Both the position numbers and the translations under genes were made by a program. 64,000 nt of DNA from Deltaproteobacteria bacterium GWB2_55_19 (GTDB taxonomy: Bacteria > Desulfobacterota > GWC2-55-46): positions 1-64,000 of the forward strand of contig MGPQ01000016.1 of the NCBI GenBank assembly GCA_001797465.1, given 5' to 3'. The notes under the pieces are model-generated. The model was not told the DNA's origin, did no database searches, and was given only the letters and a program-made list of their open reading frames with translations. Positions within the stretch are counted from its first letter, which is position 1. Each line of letters starts with the position of its first letter. Below, one piece after another: positions 9,282 to 18,153 of this stretch.

Positions 9282-9931
9282 GGGACAAGGCGCTTGTCGT
9301 CATGATGAGGGCGCCTGAGCCGGGTAGCGTAAAGACCAGACTCGTACCGCCGCTCACCCATGAAGGGGCGGCTACTCTCTACGAGGCCTTTCTCTCCGAT
9401 ATATTCAACAGGCTCGGACGTATTGGGTGGGCCGATATCCACGTAGTCTATACGCCTGAAACCGCGCGTCAAAGGGCGGCCATGATCGTTCCGCCGTCCA
9501 TGGAATGCTTTCCCCAGGCAGGCTCAGACCTTGGAGAGCGGATGTACAACGCCTTTGAAAACCTTCTGGGCAGGGGATACAAAAGGGTCGTGATGATAGG
9601 CTCGGACAGCCCGGACATGCCCATTGGACGCATAAAAGAGGCATTCTCCGCGCTTAAGGGAGGCACGGACGTCGTCTTCGGCCCTGCGCTCGACGGAGGT
9701 TATTACCTCATAGGTCTGAAAAGGCCTACGCGCCTTCCGTTCGAAGGCGTCGCGTGGTCGACGGCCACGGTCTTATCCGACACGCTTGAAAAGATAAAAG
9801 GCGCTCTCTCATTCAAGCTCATCAAGCCCTGGCACGATATAGACACTGTGGAAGACCTGAAGCTCCTAAAAAAAAGGTCCGCGCCGAGGACGTTCGAGGC
9901 CTCCTTAAGGCTCGGACTCGTGGAGGGCTGA
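9278..9931 (+). CDS. TIGR04282 family glycosyltransferase
   Basis: 217-residue protein of the TIGR04282 glycosyltransferase family, a GT-A-like fold related to cofactor guanylyltransferases. It has the N-terminal motif RAPEPGSVKTRLVP, the central GSDSPDMP and the metal-binding region FGPALDGGYYLIGL. The start is taken as the GTG at 9278, which overlaps the previous stop as GTGA; an upstream in-frame start at 9206 would add 24 unrelated residues. It is followed after one base by the membrane glycosyltransferase-TPR gene, which suggests a shared role in glycosylation. The acceptor is unknown. Confidence 0.85.
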   Translation: MRDKALVVMMRAPEPGSVKTRLVPPLTHEGAATLYEAFLSDIFNRLGRIGWADIHVVYTPETARQRAAMIVPPSMECFPQAGSDLGERMYNAFENLLGRGYKRVVMIGSDSPDMPIGRIKEAFSALKGGTDVVFGPALDGGYYLIGLKRPTRLPFEGVAWSTATVLSDTLEKIKGALSFKLIKPWHDIDTVEDLKLLKKRSAPRTFEASLRLGLVEG

Positions 9932-9932
9932 T

Positions 9933-11141
9933 ATGCATGGGCAGGGGGGCAGGGCCTCTCTTTACGGCCCGTTCGCCGCGTTGGCCATCGCTATCATATC
10001 GGTCGCGCTCGTATATTCGAATACGCTTGACTCCCCGTTCCTCTTCGACGACGAGATATATATCGTAAATAACGAAGTGCTCCGGAGCCTCGCCAATTTC
10101 TGGCCGCCGACCGGGTCAAGGTACATAGGCAACCTCTCCTTCGCGCTCAACTACCGCCTCCATCTGCTCGACCCACGGGGCTACCACCTCGTAAACATCG
10201 TAATCCACATAATAAACTCCTTTCTCGTCTATGCGCTCGTAAGGCTCTTGACAAAGACCCCGGCGCTCGAAGCCATCCCGCGCGCGTCGGCTGAGGCGAT
10301 AGCGATACTTACGTCCCTCGTCTTCGCCGTTCACCCGGTGCAGACCGAGTCTGTCACATATATCACCCAGAGATACGCCTCATTGGCCGCGCTTTTTTAC
10401 CTCGCGTCCGTTGTGTTTTACCTGAAGGCCAGGCCAGGAGCAAGGGCCGTGGTAAGGAAGCTCCCCTATGTCATTTCGATAATCCTTGCCGTATTCGCGA
10501 TGAGGACAAAGGAGATAAGTTTTACGCTCCCGCTGGCGATCATGCTACTGGAAGCGACGCTTTTCGGGAAAGGAGACGCGAGGGCGAGGATAAAGATGAT
10601 AGTCCCGTTCGCCGTTACGCTCCTCATAATCCCTCTCTATTTCGCGCTCCATAAGGCTGAGGGCGGGATGGGGATATCGGACTCCATCGTTACGCTCCAG
10701 AAGATGGAGCTCTCGGGGCTATCGAGATACGAGTACGCGATCACCCAGTTCCGGGTCATAGTGAAGTATTTAAGGCTCCTCGCGCTCCCGTACGAGCAGA
10801 ACCTCTTATATGAAATGAAGACGTACAAGTCGTTTTTCGCGCCCGGGGTCATGGCCTCGTTCGTATTCCTCCTTTCCGTCTTCGTCTTTTCGGTCTTTAC
10901 ACTCTTCAGGTCGCTTAAGGGCAAAAGCGCCTACGGGGTCCTCTTTGCCATAGGAGTCCTCTGGTTCTTCCTTACCCTTTCAATCGAATCGTCCCTCATA
11001 CCGATACGGGACGTGATCTTCGAGCACAGGCTCTATCTCCCGTCCGTCGGCGCGTTCCTCGCCTTCTTCTCCGCGTTTTTTTATTTTTTTGGGAGTAAAA
11101 GCGAGGGTAGGGCGGCCCCGGTCATACCCTCGCTTTTCTGA
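9933..11141 (+). CDS. membrane glycosyltransferase-like protein, N-terminal part of a frameshifted gene
   Basis: 402-residue multi-spanning membrane protein. It resembles the membrane half of PMT/TMTC-like proteins in which a hydrophobic domain is followed by TPR repeats. The first luminal loop contains LFDDEIYIVNNE, with the acidic pair expected for dolichyl- or polyprenyl-phosphate-dependent transferases. Many hydrophobic segments follow. The frame stops at 11139, in the middle of a hydrophobic stretch. The next frame continues with IAIPLGIVAHKRNVVWKDA and then TPR repeats, so the gene appears broken by loss of one base, probably in the T run at 11134-11137. Joined, the product would be about 596 residues. 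Confidence 0.82.
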   Translation: MHGQGGRASLYGPFAALAIAIISVALVYSNTLDSPFLFDDEIYIVNNEVLRSLANFWPPTGSRYIGNLSFALNYRLHLLDPRGYHLVNIVIHIINSFLVYALVRLLTKTPALEAIPRASAEAIAILTSLVFAVHPVQTESVTYITQRYASLAALFYLASVVFYLKARPGARAVVRKLPYVISIILAVFAMRTKEISFTLPLAIMLLEATLFGKGDARARIKMIVPFAVTLLIIPLYFALHKAEGGMGISDSIVTLQKMELSGLSRYEYAITQFRVIVKYLRLLALPYEQNLLYEMKTYKSFFAPGVMASFVFLLSVFVFSVFTLFRSLKGKSAYGVLFAIGVLWFFLTLSIESSLIPIRDVIFEHRLYLPSVGAFLAFFSAFFYFFGSKSEGRAAPVIPSLF

Positions 11142-11215
11142 TAGCGATCCCGCTCGGTATCGTCGCGCACAAGAGGAACGTAGTCTGGAAAGACGCCTTC
11201 TCGCTCTGGTCGGAT

Positions 11216-11722
11216 GTGGTGGAGAAGAGCCCGGAGAGCCCGCTGGGGAGGCTGAACCTCGGGGCCGCTTATTACAAAAAAGGGCTCGTTAAAGAGGCGG
11301 AAGGCGAGTTCATGGAGTCTGTCCGGCTCGACCCGTCTTTCAACTCCGCACGCATGAACCTCGCAACACTCTATCAGGAGACCGGGAGGCTCGACGAGGC
11401 CATAGCCGGGTTCCGCGAGGCGATAAGGAGGGACCCGCAGAACGCCCTGGCGCTTTATAACGCCGGGCTCACGTACGGCGCAAAGGGGCTCCCGGAAGAG
11501 GCTGTAATATATTATCTCGCCGCATTGAAGGCCGACCCGGGGTACTCAGAGGTATATTACGCGCTCGGAGATGCGTACATGGGATTGAATCGGCCTGTTG
11601 AGGCGGTGGAGAGCTATACGCTTTTCATTAAAAAGGCCCCGGACCAGTACCGCTCCTACAAGGATTCCGCGGCCATCAAGATAAATTCCGTCAAGAGGAA
11701 AGGGCCTGCCTCTTTCCCCTGA
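11216..11722 (+). CDS. TPR-repeat region, C-terminal part of the frameshifted gene
   Basis: 168 residues from a possible GTG start, made of about four tandem tetratricopeptide repeats (for example LNLGAAYYKKGLVKEA, MNLATLYQETGRLDEA and ALYNAGLTYGAKGLPEEA). The same frame is open back to 11111 and encodes the missing hydrophobic link and WKDAFSLWSDV, a motif normally found just ahead of the TPRs in these membrane proteins. It is therefore most likely the tail of the gene at 9933 rather than a separate gene. A -1 slip at the T run could in principle join both parts. Confidence 0.75.
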   Translation: MVEKSPESPLGRLNLGAAYYKKGLVKEAEGEFMESVRLDPSFNSARMNLATLYQETGRLDEAIAGFREAIRRDPQNALALYNAGLTYGAKGLPEEAVIYYLAALKADPGYSEVYYALGDAYMGLNRPVEAVESYTLFIKKAPDQYRSYKDSAAIKINSVKRKGPASFP

Positions 11723-11823
11723 AGGCCGTATAATACATTATTGTGTTTTTCTCCCTGTGGTGGTATCTTTAATGTCTTGTACGCTGGTTTGAAACCCGAT
11801 ATTTTACGCAAGGTTAAGAGAAA

Positions 11824-12669
11824 ATGAAGAGACTTCCGCCTTGGGCCAAGAAGCCTCTCGGGCCGGCAAGCTCCCTCCACGAGATGAAGTCCATCTTGAG
11901 GAAGAGGAACCTGCATACGGTCTGCGAGTCCGCAAGGTGCCCGAACATAGGCGAGTGTTTTACAAAACCCACCGCGACCTTCATGATATTAGGGGACGTC
12001 TGCACGAGGAAGTGCGGCTTCTGCTCGATAGATAAGGGCAGGGACCCCCTGACTGTCGACCTGCACGAGCCCTCTAATATCGCCCTTACGGCAAAGGAGC
12101 TCGGGCTCAAACATGTCGTCATAACGTCGGTTACGCGCGACGACCTCCCGAGAGGCGGGGCAGGCCAATTTGCCTTGACAATCAAGGCGATAAAGGATAA
12201 CATTTCCGGCATTTTGGTAGAGGTGCTTACCCCGGATTTCGAGGGCGACGAGGAGGCGTTAAAGGTGGTCCTCGATGCCCGGCCCGATATCTTCAACCAC
12301 AACCTTGAGACAGTCCCCTCCCTCTACTCGCAGGTAAGGCCCCAGGCAGACTATCGGAGGTCGTTGCAGGTCTTAAAAGACGCGAAGGCCTCCGGCGTTA
12401 TGACAAAATCCGGGATAATGGTCGGGCTCGGTGAGACAAAAGATGAGGTAAAAGAGGTGCTTAGAGACTTACTCGCCTCTGGCTGCGACGCCGTCACCAT
12501 AGGCCAGTACCTGCGTCCCACAAGAGACAACCTTGAGGTAAAGGAGTATGTGGACCCTGAGGTCTTCAAGGAATACGAGGATTACGGTAGGAGCATAGGC
12601 CTCAAACACGTCTATTCCGGGCCGTTCGTAAGAAGTTCTTATAATGCCGAAAAACTTATGAACGGGTAG
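11824..12669 (+). CDS. lipA: lipoyl synthase
   Basis: 281-residue radical SAM enzyme that inserts sulfur into octanoyl groups on lipoyl domains. Both iron-sulfur sites are present: the auxiliary cluster C34-X4-C39-X5-C45 (CESARCPNIGEC) and the radical SAM cluster C60-X3-C64-X2-C67 (CTRKCGFC). It also has the family's C-terminal GPFVRSSYNAE serine ligand region. A GGTTAAGAG ribosome binding site precedes the ATG. No lipB lies next to it. It is preceded by about 100 bp of intergenic DNA with a TATAAT at 11729. Confidence 0.97.
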   Translation: MKRLPPWAKKPLGPASSLHEMKSILRKRNLHTVCESARCPNIGECFTKPTATFMILGDVCTRKCGFCSIDKGRDPLTVDLHEPSNIALTAKELGLKHVVITSVTRDDLPRGGAGQFALTIKAIKDNISGILVEVLTPDFEGDEEALKVVLDARPDIFNHNLETVPSLYSQVRPQADYRRSLQVLKDAKASGVMTKSGIMVGLGETKDEVKEVLRDLLASGCDAVTIGQYLRPTRDNLEVKEYVDPEVFKEYEDYGRSIGLKHVYSGPFVRSSYNAEKLMNG

Positions 12670-12727
12670 GTTTATAACTGTTTAAAGGACGTTTTACCGA
12701 TTATATTTTACATATTAAGAGGCATAA

Positions 12728-13918
12728 ATGGACGAATTCTACAGGATAAAAAGGCTCCCGCCGTATGTATTCAACATCGTGACCGAGCTAAAGGTCGCGG
12801 CGAGGAAGCGCGGAGAGGATATCATAGACTTCGGCATGGGCAACCCGGACCAGCCGACTCCTAAACACATAGTCGATAAGCTCATCGAGGCCGCCCAGAA
12901 CCCGAGAAACCACAGGTATTCGGCCTCCAAGGGCATATACAAGCTCCGGCTCGCCATATCGGACTGGTACAAGAGAAGGTACGATGTGGACATCGACCCC
13001 GAGACCGAGGCCGTTGGGACGATAGGCTCAAAGGAGGGGCTTGCGCACCTCGCGCTTGCGATAATAGAGCCCGGAGACGTAGTATTCGTCCCGAACCCGA
13101 CTTATTCCATCCACACGTACTCGGTAATCATCGCCGGAGGCGACGTCCGCTCTATCCCGCTCCTTCCGGGCGTGGACTTTTTCGACGAGCTCCTTAAGGC
13201 GACGAAGCAGACCTGGCCGAAGCCTAAGCTCCTCGTCATAAACTTCCCGCATAACCCGACGACCGAGGTGGTGGATAAGTCCTTCTTCGCAAAAATTGTC
13301 GACTTCGCCAAAGAGCATAATATGATGGTCGTCCACGACCTCGCATACGCGGACATTGTCTTCGACGGCTACAAGGCCCCGAGTTTTCTGGAGATACCCG
13401 GCGCGAAGGACGTAGGCGTCGAGTTCTTCACATTATCAAAGAGCTACAACATGCCGGGCTGGAGGGTCGGCTTCGCCGTCGGGAACAGAAAGCTCATAGC
13501 GGCTCTGACGCGCATGAAGAGCTACCTCGATTACGGGATGTTCCAGCCGATACAGATAGCGAGCGTCATCGCCTTAAACGGCCCGCAGGACTGCGTCACC
13601 GAGATATGCAAGACCTACGAGTCCAGGAGGAACGCCCTCATAGAGTCCTTCGGCAAGGCCGGCTGGGAGATAACGAAGCCGAAGGCGACGATGTTCGTAT
13701 GGGCGAAGATACCCGAACATTTGAGGCACTTGAAGTCCCTTGAGTTCTCGAAGTTCCTTTTGGATAAGGCAAAGGTGTCGGTCTCTCCGGGCATCGGGTT
13801 CGGCGAGTATGGCGACGAGTACGTGAGGCTCGCGCTCGTAGAGAACGAGCACAGGATAAGGCAGGCGGCCAAGTGCATAAAGAAGGCGCTCGAGTTGCCG
13901 GTAATGAAGGTCTCGTAG
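12728..13918 (+). CDS. alaC: AlaC-type pyridoxal-phosphate aminotransferase
   Basis: 396-residue class I/II aminotransferase. The PLP lysine is K238 in [14 protein letters not shown]. The N-terminus ([10 protein letters not shown], then [14 protein letters not shown]) matches the AlaC/alanine transaminase group often confused with LL-diaminopimelate aminotransferase. It would transfer an amino group between glutamate and pyruvate or a related 2-oxo acid. It abuts hom with no gap, so it is probably co-transcribed with the threonine genes. The exact substrate cannot be told from sequence. Confidence 0.88.
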   Translation: MDEFYRIKRLPPYVFNIVTELKVAARKRGEDIIDFGMGNPDQPTPKHIVDKLIEAAQNPRNHRYSASKGIYKLRLAISDWYKRRYDVDIDPETEAVGTIGSKEGLAHLALAIIEPGDVVFVPNPTYSIHTYSVIIAGGDVRSIPLLPGVDFFDELLKATKQTWPKPKLLVINFPHNPTTEVVDKSFFAKIVDFAKEHNMMVVHDLAYADIVFDGYKAPSFLEIPGAKDVGVEFFTLSKSYNMPGWRVGFAVGNRKLIAALTRMKSYLDYGMFQPIQIASVIALNGPQDCVTEICKTYESRRNALIESFGKAGWEITKPKATMFVWAKIPEHLRHLKSLEFSKFLLDKAKVSVSPGIGFGEYGDEYVRLALVENEHRIRQAAKCIKKALELPVMKVS

Positions 13919-15283
13919 ATGCAGACAGGGGAGAGAGGTACGCCATCCGTGACACACATGAAGGCTGATAGGATATACGCGGGCCTCATAGGCTTCGGCA
14001 CCGTCGGCACCGGTGTCGTCAAGGTATTGAAGGATAACGCCGCCCTAATTAAAGACAGGCTCGGGTGCGAGCTTGTGCTTAAGCGGGTGGCGGATAAAGA
14101 CGTCTCGCGCGACAGGGGCGTCAAGCTCGACGACGGCGTCTTGACGACGGACGCCATGGACATCATCAACGATCCAGAGATATCGATTGTCATCGAGCTC
14201 GTCGGCGGCACGGGGATCGCCAAGACCTTCATCATGGAGGCGCTCTCCGCGGGCAAGCACGTCGTCACGGCGAACAAGGCGCTCCTTTCGACACACGGAA
14301 AAGAGATATTCCAGAGGGCGGCGGAAAAAAAGCTCGATATCGGATTCGAGGCCTCTGTCGGCGGGGGCATCCCTGTCATAAAGGCCTTAAGAGAGGGGCT
14401 CGCCGCCAACAGAATAGAATCCATCTACGGCATTATAAACGGGACCGCCAACTATATACTCTCAAAGATGACTAACGAGGGGGGCAAGTTCGAGGACGTT
14501 TTAAGGCGCGCGCAGGAAAAGGGCTACGCTGAGGCGGACCCGTCGTACGACGTGGACGGCATTGACACGGCGCACAAGCTCGCGATACTCATAAACCTCG
14601 CCTATGGGACTTACATCGACGTTAACGACATCTACACGTCCGGCATAAGCAGTATCAGCCAGCACGACATAAAGTTTGCCAAGGAGTTCGGATACAGGAT
14701 AAAGCTCCTCGCGATAGCGAAGTCCGGCGACGGGAAGATAGAGGCGCGCGTCCACCCGACGATGGTCCCTGCCTCGCACCCGCTCGCAACCGTCGACGGC
14801 GTATACAACGCCATACACCTTGAGGGCAACGCCGTAGGCTCAGTCATGCTCTACGGCCTTGGCGCGGGGATGATGCCCACGGCGAGCGCGGTAGTCGCTG
14901 ACCTCATGGACATAGCGCGGAACATGAGAAAGGGCATCTCAGAGAGGATCACGCCGCTTGCGTACACGGCTGAAGCGATAAAGGACGTGGCATTAAAGCC
15001 AATAGACTCACTCGAAATCCCGTACTACATCCGCTTCCTCGCGGTAGACAAGCCCGGCGCGCTCTCGAAGATCTCAGGCGTGCTCGGCGCTCATAACATA
15101 AGCATATCGTCTGTTATACAGAAGGACAGGAAGATAGGCGGGGCGGTGCCGCTGGTAATTCTTACTCATAACGCGCTTGAGAGGGAACTGCGTTCAGCCA
15201 TAGAAGAGATACAGTCCATGGATATAATACACGATAAAATCGTCTATATACGGATAGAGGAGAATCTTGGTGCGGCTAACTAG
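13919..15283 (+). CDS. hom: homoserine dehydrogenase
   Basis: NAD(P)-dependent reduction of aspartate semialdehyde to homoserine, in threonine and methionine synthesis. N-terminal Rossmann motif IGFGTVGTGVV, central homoserine-binding region with GIINGTANYILSKM and EADPSYDVDGIDTAHKL, and a C-terminal ACT domain (YYIRFLAVDKPGALSKI) for feedback control. It is 454 residues from the ATG directly after the alaC stop; the ATG at 13958 gives 441 residues and a more usual N-terminus but lacks a visible ribosome binding site. It overlaps thrC by 14 bp. Confidence 0.95.
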   Translation: MQTGERGTPSVTHMKADRIYAGLIGFGTVGTGVVKVLKDNAALIKDRLGCELVLKRVADKDVSRDRGVKLDDGVLTTDAMDIINDPEISIVIELVGGTGIAKTFIMEALSAGKHVVTANKALLSTHGKEIFQRAAEKKLDIGFEASVGGGIPVIKALREGLAANRIESIYGIINGTANYILSKMTNEGGKFEDVLRRAQEKGYAEADPSYDVDGIDTAHKLAILINLAYGTYIDVNDIYTSGISSISQHDIKFAKEFGYRIKLLAIAKSGDGKIEARVHPTMVPASHPLATVDGVYNAIHLEGNAVGSVMLYGLGAGMMPTASAVVADLMDIARNMRKGISERITPLAYTAEAIKDVALKPIDSLEIPYYIRFLAVDKPGALSKISGVLGAHNISISSVIQKDRKIGGAVPLVILTHNALERELRSAIEEIQSMDIIHDKIVYIRIEENLGAAN

Positions 15284-16340
15284 AAAAGGGCTTTGGGCGG
15301 GTCTGATAAGGGAGTTCAGGGACTTTTTGCCTGAGATAAAGGATGAGGCGATAACGACGCTCCTTGAGGGGAACACCCCGCTTATAGAGTCGGTGAATCT
15401 TAAGGACATATTCGGGGACATAAGACTGCTCCTCAAATACGAAGGCCTTAACCCGACCGGCTCCTTCAAGGACCGCGGCATGACGATGGCGGTATCGAAA
15501 GCGCGCGAGGAAGGCGCGAAGGCCGTCATCTGCGCCTCTACCGGAAACACCTCGGCCTCTGCCGCGGCGTATGCCGCAAGGGCCGGCATGAAGGCCTATG
15601 TCCTCGTGCCGGACGGAGGAATAGCGCTCGGCAAGCTCTCGCAGGCGATGATGCACGGCGCGATGGTGCTGCAAATTAAAGGCAACTTCGATGACGCGCT
15701 GAACATCGTCAAGGCCATCACCAAGGACTATCCGGTGAAGATGGTCAACTCCATCAACCCGTACAGGATAGAGGGGCAGAAGACCGGGGCCTTTGAGGTC
15801 TCGGAGCATTTGGGGCACGCGCCGACCTATCACTTCCTCCCTGTGGGGAACGCCGGCAACATCACCGCGTATTGGAAGGGCTACAAGGAATACTACAAGG
15901 AAGGGATAATCTCGAACCTCCCGAAGATGATGGGTTTCCAGGCCGAGGGGGCGGCGCCTATTGTTTTGGGCCATCCTGTCGAGGACCCTCATACCATAGC
16001 TACTGCCATAAAGATCGGTAACCCCGCCTCATGGGAAGGGGCGCTTAAGGCAAAGGAAGAGAGCGGCGGGACGATAGGGCTGGTGTCGGATGACGAGATA
16101 ATCGAGGCATATAGACTCCTTGCCTCGCGCGAAGGCGTATTCTGCGAGCCGGCGTCAGCCGCCTCACTCGCCGGAGCGATAAAATTAAAGAAAGACGGGG
16201 TGCTTATCGACGGTGATACCGTCGTTTGCACGCTTACGGGCCACGGCCTTAAGGACCCGGATAACGCAATGAACGCGTCCCCAAAGCCCGTGAAGGTGGC
16301 GGCGGATGTGAAGAAGATTTTGAAGATAATGGGGTTTTAG
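15270..16340 (+). CDS. thrC: threonine synthase
   Basis: 356-residue PLP enzyme that converts O-phosphohomoserine to threonine. The PLP lysine is K67 in NPTGSFKDRG; phosphate-binding ASTGNTSASAAAYAA and VGNAGNITAYWKG follow. The GTG at 15270 is chosen because GAGGAG lies 7 bp upstream; the TTG one codon earlier is possible. It overlaps hom by 14 bp. No thrB is seen beside it, but the next gene on the same strand is an ApgM-family protein (see finding). Confidence 0.95.
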   Translation: MRLTRKGLWAGLIREFRDFLPEIKDEAITTLLEGNTPLIESVNLKDIFGDIRLLLKYEGLNPTGSFKDRGMTMAVSKAREEGAKAVICASTGNTSASAAAYAARAGMKAYVLVPDGGIALGKLSQAMMHGAMVLQIKGNFDDALNIVKAITKDYPVKMVNSINPYRIEGQKTGAFEVSEHLGHAPTYHFLPVGNAGNITAYWKGYKEYYKEGIISNLPKMMGFQAEGAAPIVLGHPVEDPHTIATAIKIGNPASWEGALKAKEESGGTIGLVSDDEIIEAYRLLASREGVFCEPASAASLAGAIKLKKDGVLIDGDTVVCTLTGHGLKDPDNAMNASPKPVKVAADVKKILKIMGF

Positions 16341-16343
16341 GGG

Positions 16344-16467
16344 GTCAGAGCGCCAGAACTTCACATACCTGCGTTGCTCCTCGGCCCAGTCTCTGCGGCG
16401 TACCCAAAAGTACGCCTCGCGCCGGTTCTTCGTCGCGCCTTGGCCTGTTTTGTTCTGACGCTCTGAC
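16344..16467. repeat. 124-bp non-coding element bounded by 16-bp inverted repeats
   Basis: GTCAGAGCGCCAGAAC (16344-16359) and GTTCTGACGCTCTGAC (16452-16467) are inverted repeats with one mismatch. Between them is a GCGTAC/GTACGC hairpin and GCGTTGCTCCTCGGCCC, which recurs with one change just outside at about 16490. There is no coding frame. It looks like a REP- or MITE-like element. Confidence 0.65.
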
Positions 16468-16529
16468 TGAGCGCCTTGTAAATAACGGCGTTGCCCCTCG
16501 GCCCTCACGCACTGATCGTCATTACCGCG

Positions 16530-16600
16530 TGTCTCAAGCGGGAATCCAGTTTTTTATTCCGTAAAGACACTGGATCCCCGGTTTAAACCTCGGGGATGAC
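16530..16600. repeat. second palindromic repeat upstream of apgM
   Basis: ATCCAGT/ACTGGAT arms, then CCCCG-GTTTAAAC-CTCGGGG, which forms a second hairpin and ends in GATGAC. The pattern is that of common intergenic palindromes in proteobacteria. It lies just before the apgM promoter. Confidence 0.55.
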
Positions 16601-16612
16601 GAATCCGCGAAT

Positions 16613-16641
16613 TTGACAAGGACCACCCGCCATAGGATAAT
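16613..16641 (+). promoter_or_regulatory. apgM promoter
   Basis: TTGACA (16613-16618), 17-bp spacer, GATAAT (16636-16641). It is 30 bp upstream of the apgM start codon, so the gene has its own promoter although it is close to hom-thrC. Confidence 0.7.
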
Positions 16642-16671
16642 TAAGAAACCTCTTCGGGAGCTGAAACTCTT

Positions 16672-17898
16672 ATGAAATATATAATACTCATCGGCGACGG
16701 GATGGCCGACAACGCAATGGACGAGCTCGACGGCAAGACCCCGCTCGAATCCGTCGACACCCCCAATATGGACTCACTTGCCGGGACCGGCAAGTTCGGA
16801 CTCTTCAGGACAGTGCCTCCGGGGTTTCCGCCTGGTAGCGACGTCGCCAATTTAAGCGTCCTCGGCTACGACCCGAAGAAATACTACACGGGTAGGGCCC
16901 CGTTGGAGGCGGCTTCCATCGGCGTAAAATTGGCCCCCGCCGAGATCGCATTCAGGTGCAACCTCGTAACGCTCGCGCAAAAGGACGGCTCTCTCGTCAT
17001 GGACGATTACAGCGCGGGGCACATCACGACAGAAGACGCCGACTCTCTTATAAGGTCGCTCGACCAGGCGCTCTCGAGCTCGGGCGTGCGCTTCTATACC
17101 GGCACCTCGTACAGGCACCTGATGGTATCGTCTACGCAGGGCAAGTTCAAGACGACGCCGCCGCACGATATATCGGACAAGAAGATAGACGAGTACCTGC
17201 CCAAGGGCGCTGGCGCTGAAAAACTCATAGAGCTCATGGACCTTTCAAGGGACGTACTTAAAGACCACCCTGTCAACAGAAAAAGGATGGGCAACGGCAA
17301 AAAGCCCGCCACCTCCATCTGGCTCTGGGGGCAGGGGTCGGCGCCGCAGATGCCGACGCTTAAAGAGCGGTTCGGGGTGGACGGCGCGATAATATCGGCC
17401 GTCGACCTTATGAAGGGCATAGGCATATACGCCGGGCTCGAGGTCATAAAGGTCCCGGGCGCGACCGGCTACATAGACACCAACTACAAGGGTAAGGCCG
17501 AGGCCGCGCTATCGGTGCTTGAGCGGAAGGACTTCGTCTGCGTCCACGTTGAGGCCCCGGATGAGGCAGGGCATAACGGGAACTTGAAGGACAAGCTCCG
17601 CGCCATAGAGGATTTCGACGCCAGGATAGTCGGGCCGATACTTAAAGGCATGGAGAAGTTCAAGGAGTACAGGGTGATGGTCCTCCCGGACCACCCGACC
17701 CCTTTGGCCATAAAGACCCATACTTCTGACCCGGTCCCGTTCGCGCTCTGCACTATGGGCGGCAAACAGGTGGAGAAGGGGATCGCCAAGTTCTGCGAGA
17801 GGGAGGCCGCTGAGACAGGCTGGCTCGTCGAGGACTGCGAGACGATGATACAGGAGTTTTTCGGAAGAGCAGAACAGGTCTGCGACCTGGGGAGATAA
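16672..17898 (+). CDS. apgM: ApgM-family phosphoglycerate mutase-like protein; proposed homoserine kinase
   Basis: 408-residue member of the archaeal-type cofactor-independent phosphoglycerate mutase family (alkaline phosphatase superfamily). Metal-site motifs include ILIGDGMAD at the N-terminus and VLPDHPTP near the C-terminus. The phosphorylated serine is S56 in GSDVANLSVLGYDP. Family knowledge: a subgroup (proposed homoserine kinase, TIGR02535) replaces ThrB in bacteria lacking it. Here it lies just after hom and thrC, with no thrB nearby, so homoserine kinase is the likelier role than glycolysis. This is inference from context. Confidence 0.85.
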   Translation: MKYIILIGDGMADNAMDELDGKTPLESVDTPNMDSLAGTGKFGLFRTVPPGFPPGSDVANLSVLGYDPKKYYTGRAPLEAASIGVKLAPAEIAFRCNLVTLAQKDGSLVMDDYSAGHITTEDADSLIRSLDQALSSSGVRFYTGTSYRHLMVSSTQGKFKTTPPHDISDKKIDEYLPKGAGAEKLIELMDLSRDVLKDHPVNRKRMGNGKKPATSIWLWGQGSAPQMPTLKERFGVDGAIISAVDLMKGIGIYAGLEVIKVPGATGYIDTNYKGKAEAALSVLERKDFVCVHVEAPDEAGHNGNLKDKLRAIEDFDARIVGPILKGMEKFKEYRVMVLPDHPTPLAIKTHTSDPVPFALCTMGGKQVEKGIAKFCEREAAETGWLVEDCETMIQEFFGRAEQVCDLGR

Positions 17899-17917
17899 AC
17901 CCCGGCGCAAGATAAGG

Positions 17918-18000
17918 AAGTCCTCCTCTTTTCTAAAGAGGGGTCAGGGGAGATTATGCTTGTTCCTCCCCTTTACAAGGGGAGGTTGGGAGGGGTCGTT
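17918..18000. repeat. dispersed palindromic repeats: inverted copy plus a second type
   Basis: CCTCTTTTCTAAAGAGG (about 17922-17943) followed by GGGGAGATTATG is an inverted, diverged copy of the repeat at 18038 and 8694. Beside it, CCTCCCCTTTACAAGGGGAGG is a perfect-arm hairpin of another common type. No coding frame. Confidence 0.6.
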
Positions 18001-18037
18001 GTTGGACGTAACACGAAAGGGGCTTGCAGAACCTTTA

Positions 18038-18071
18038 TAATCCCCCTCAGTCCCCCTTTAGAAAAGGGGGA
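18038..18071. repeat. dispersed palindromic repeat, copy B
   Basis: TAATCCCCCTCAG then CCCCCTTTAGAAAAGGGGG, nearly identical to 8694-8727. It lies in the 255-bp gap between apgM and mtgA, which otherwise holds only the neighbouring repeat and the mtgA leader. Confidence 0.75.
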
Positions 18072-18153
18072 TTATATTGTTTGGGCTTCATAAACGGGCG
18101 GGACCTCCAAGTCCCGCTCTTAAGTTTTTAAGCCAAAGAGAGTCCAGCCGTAA

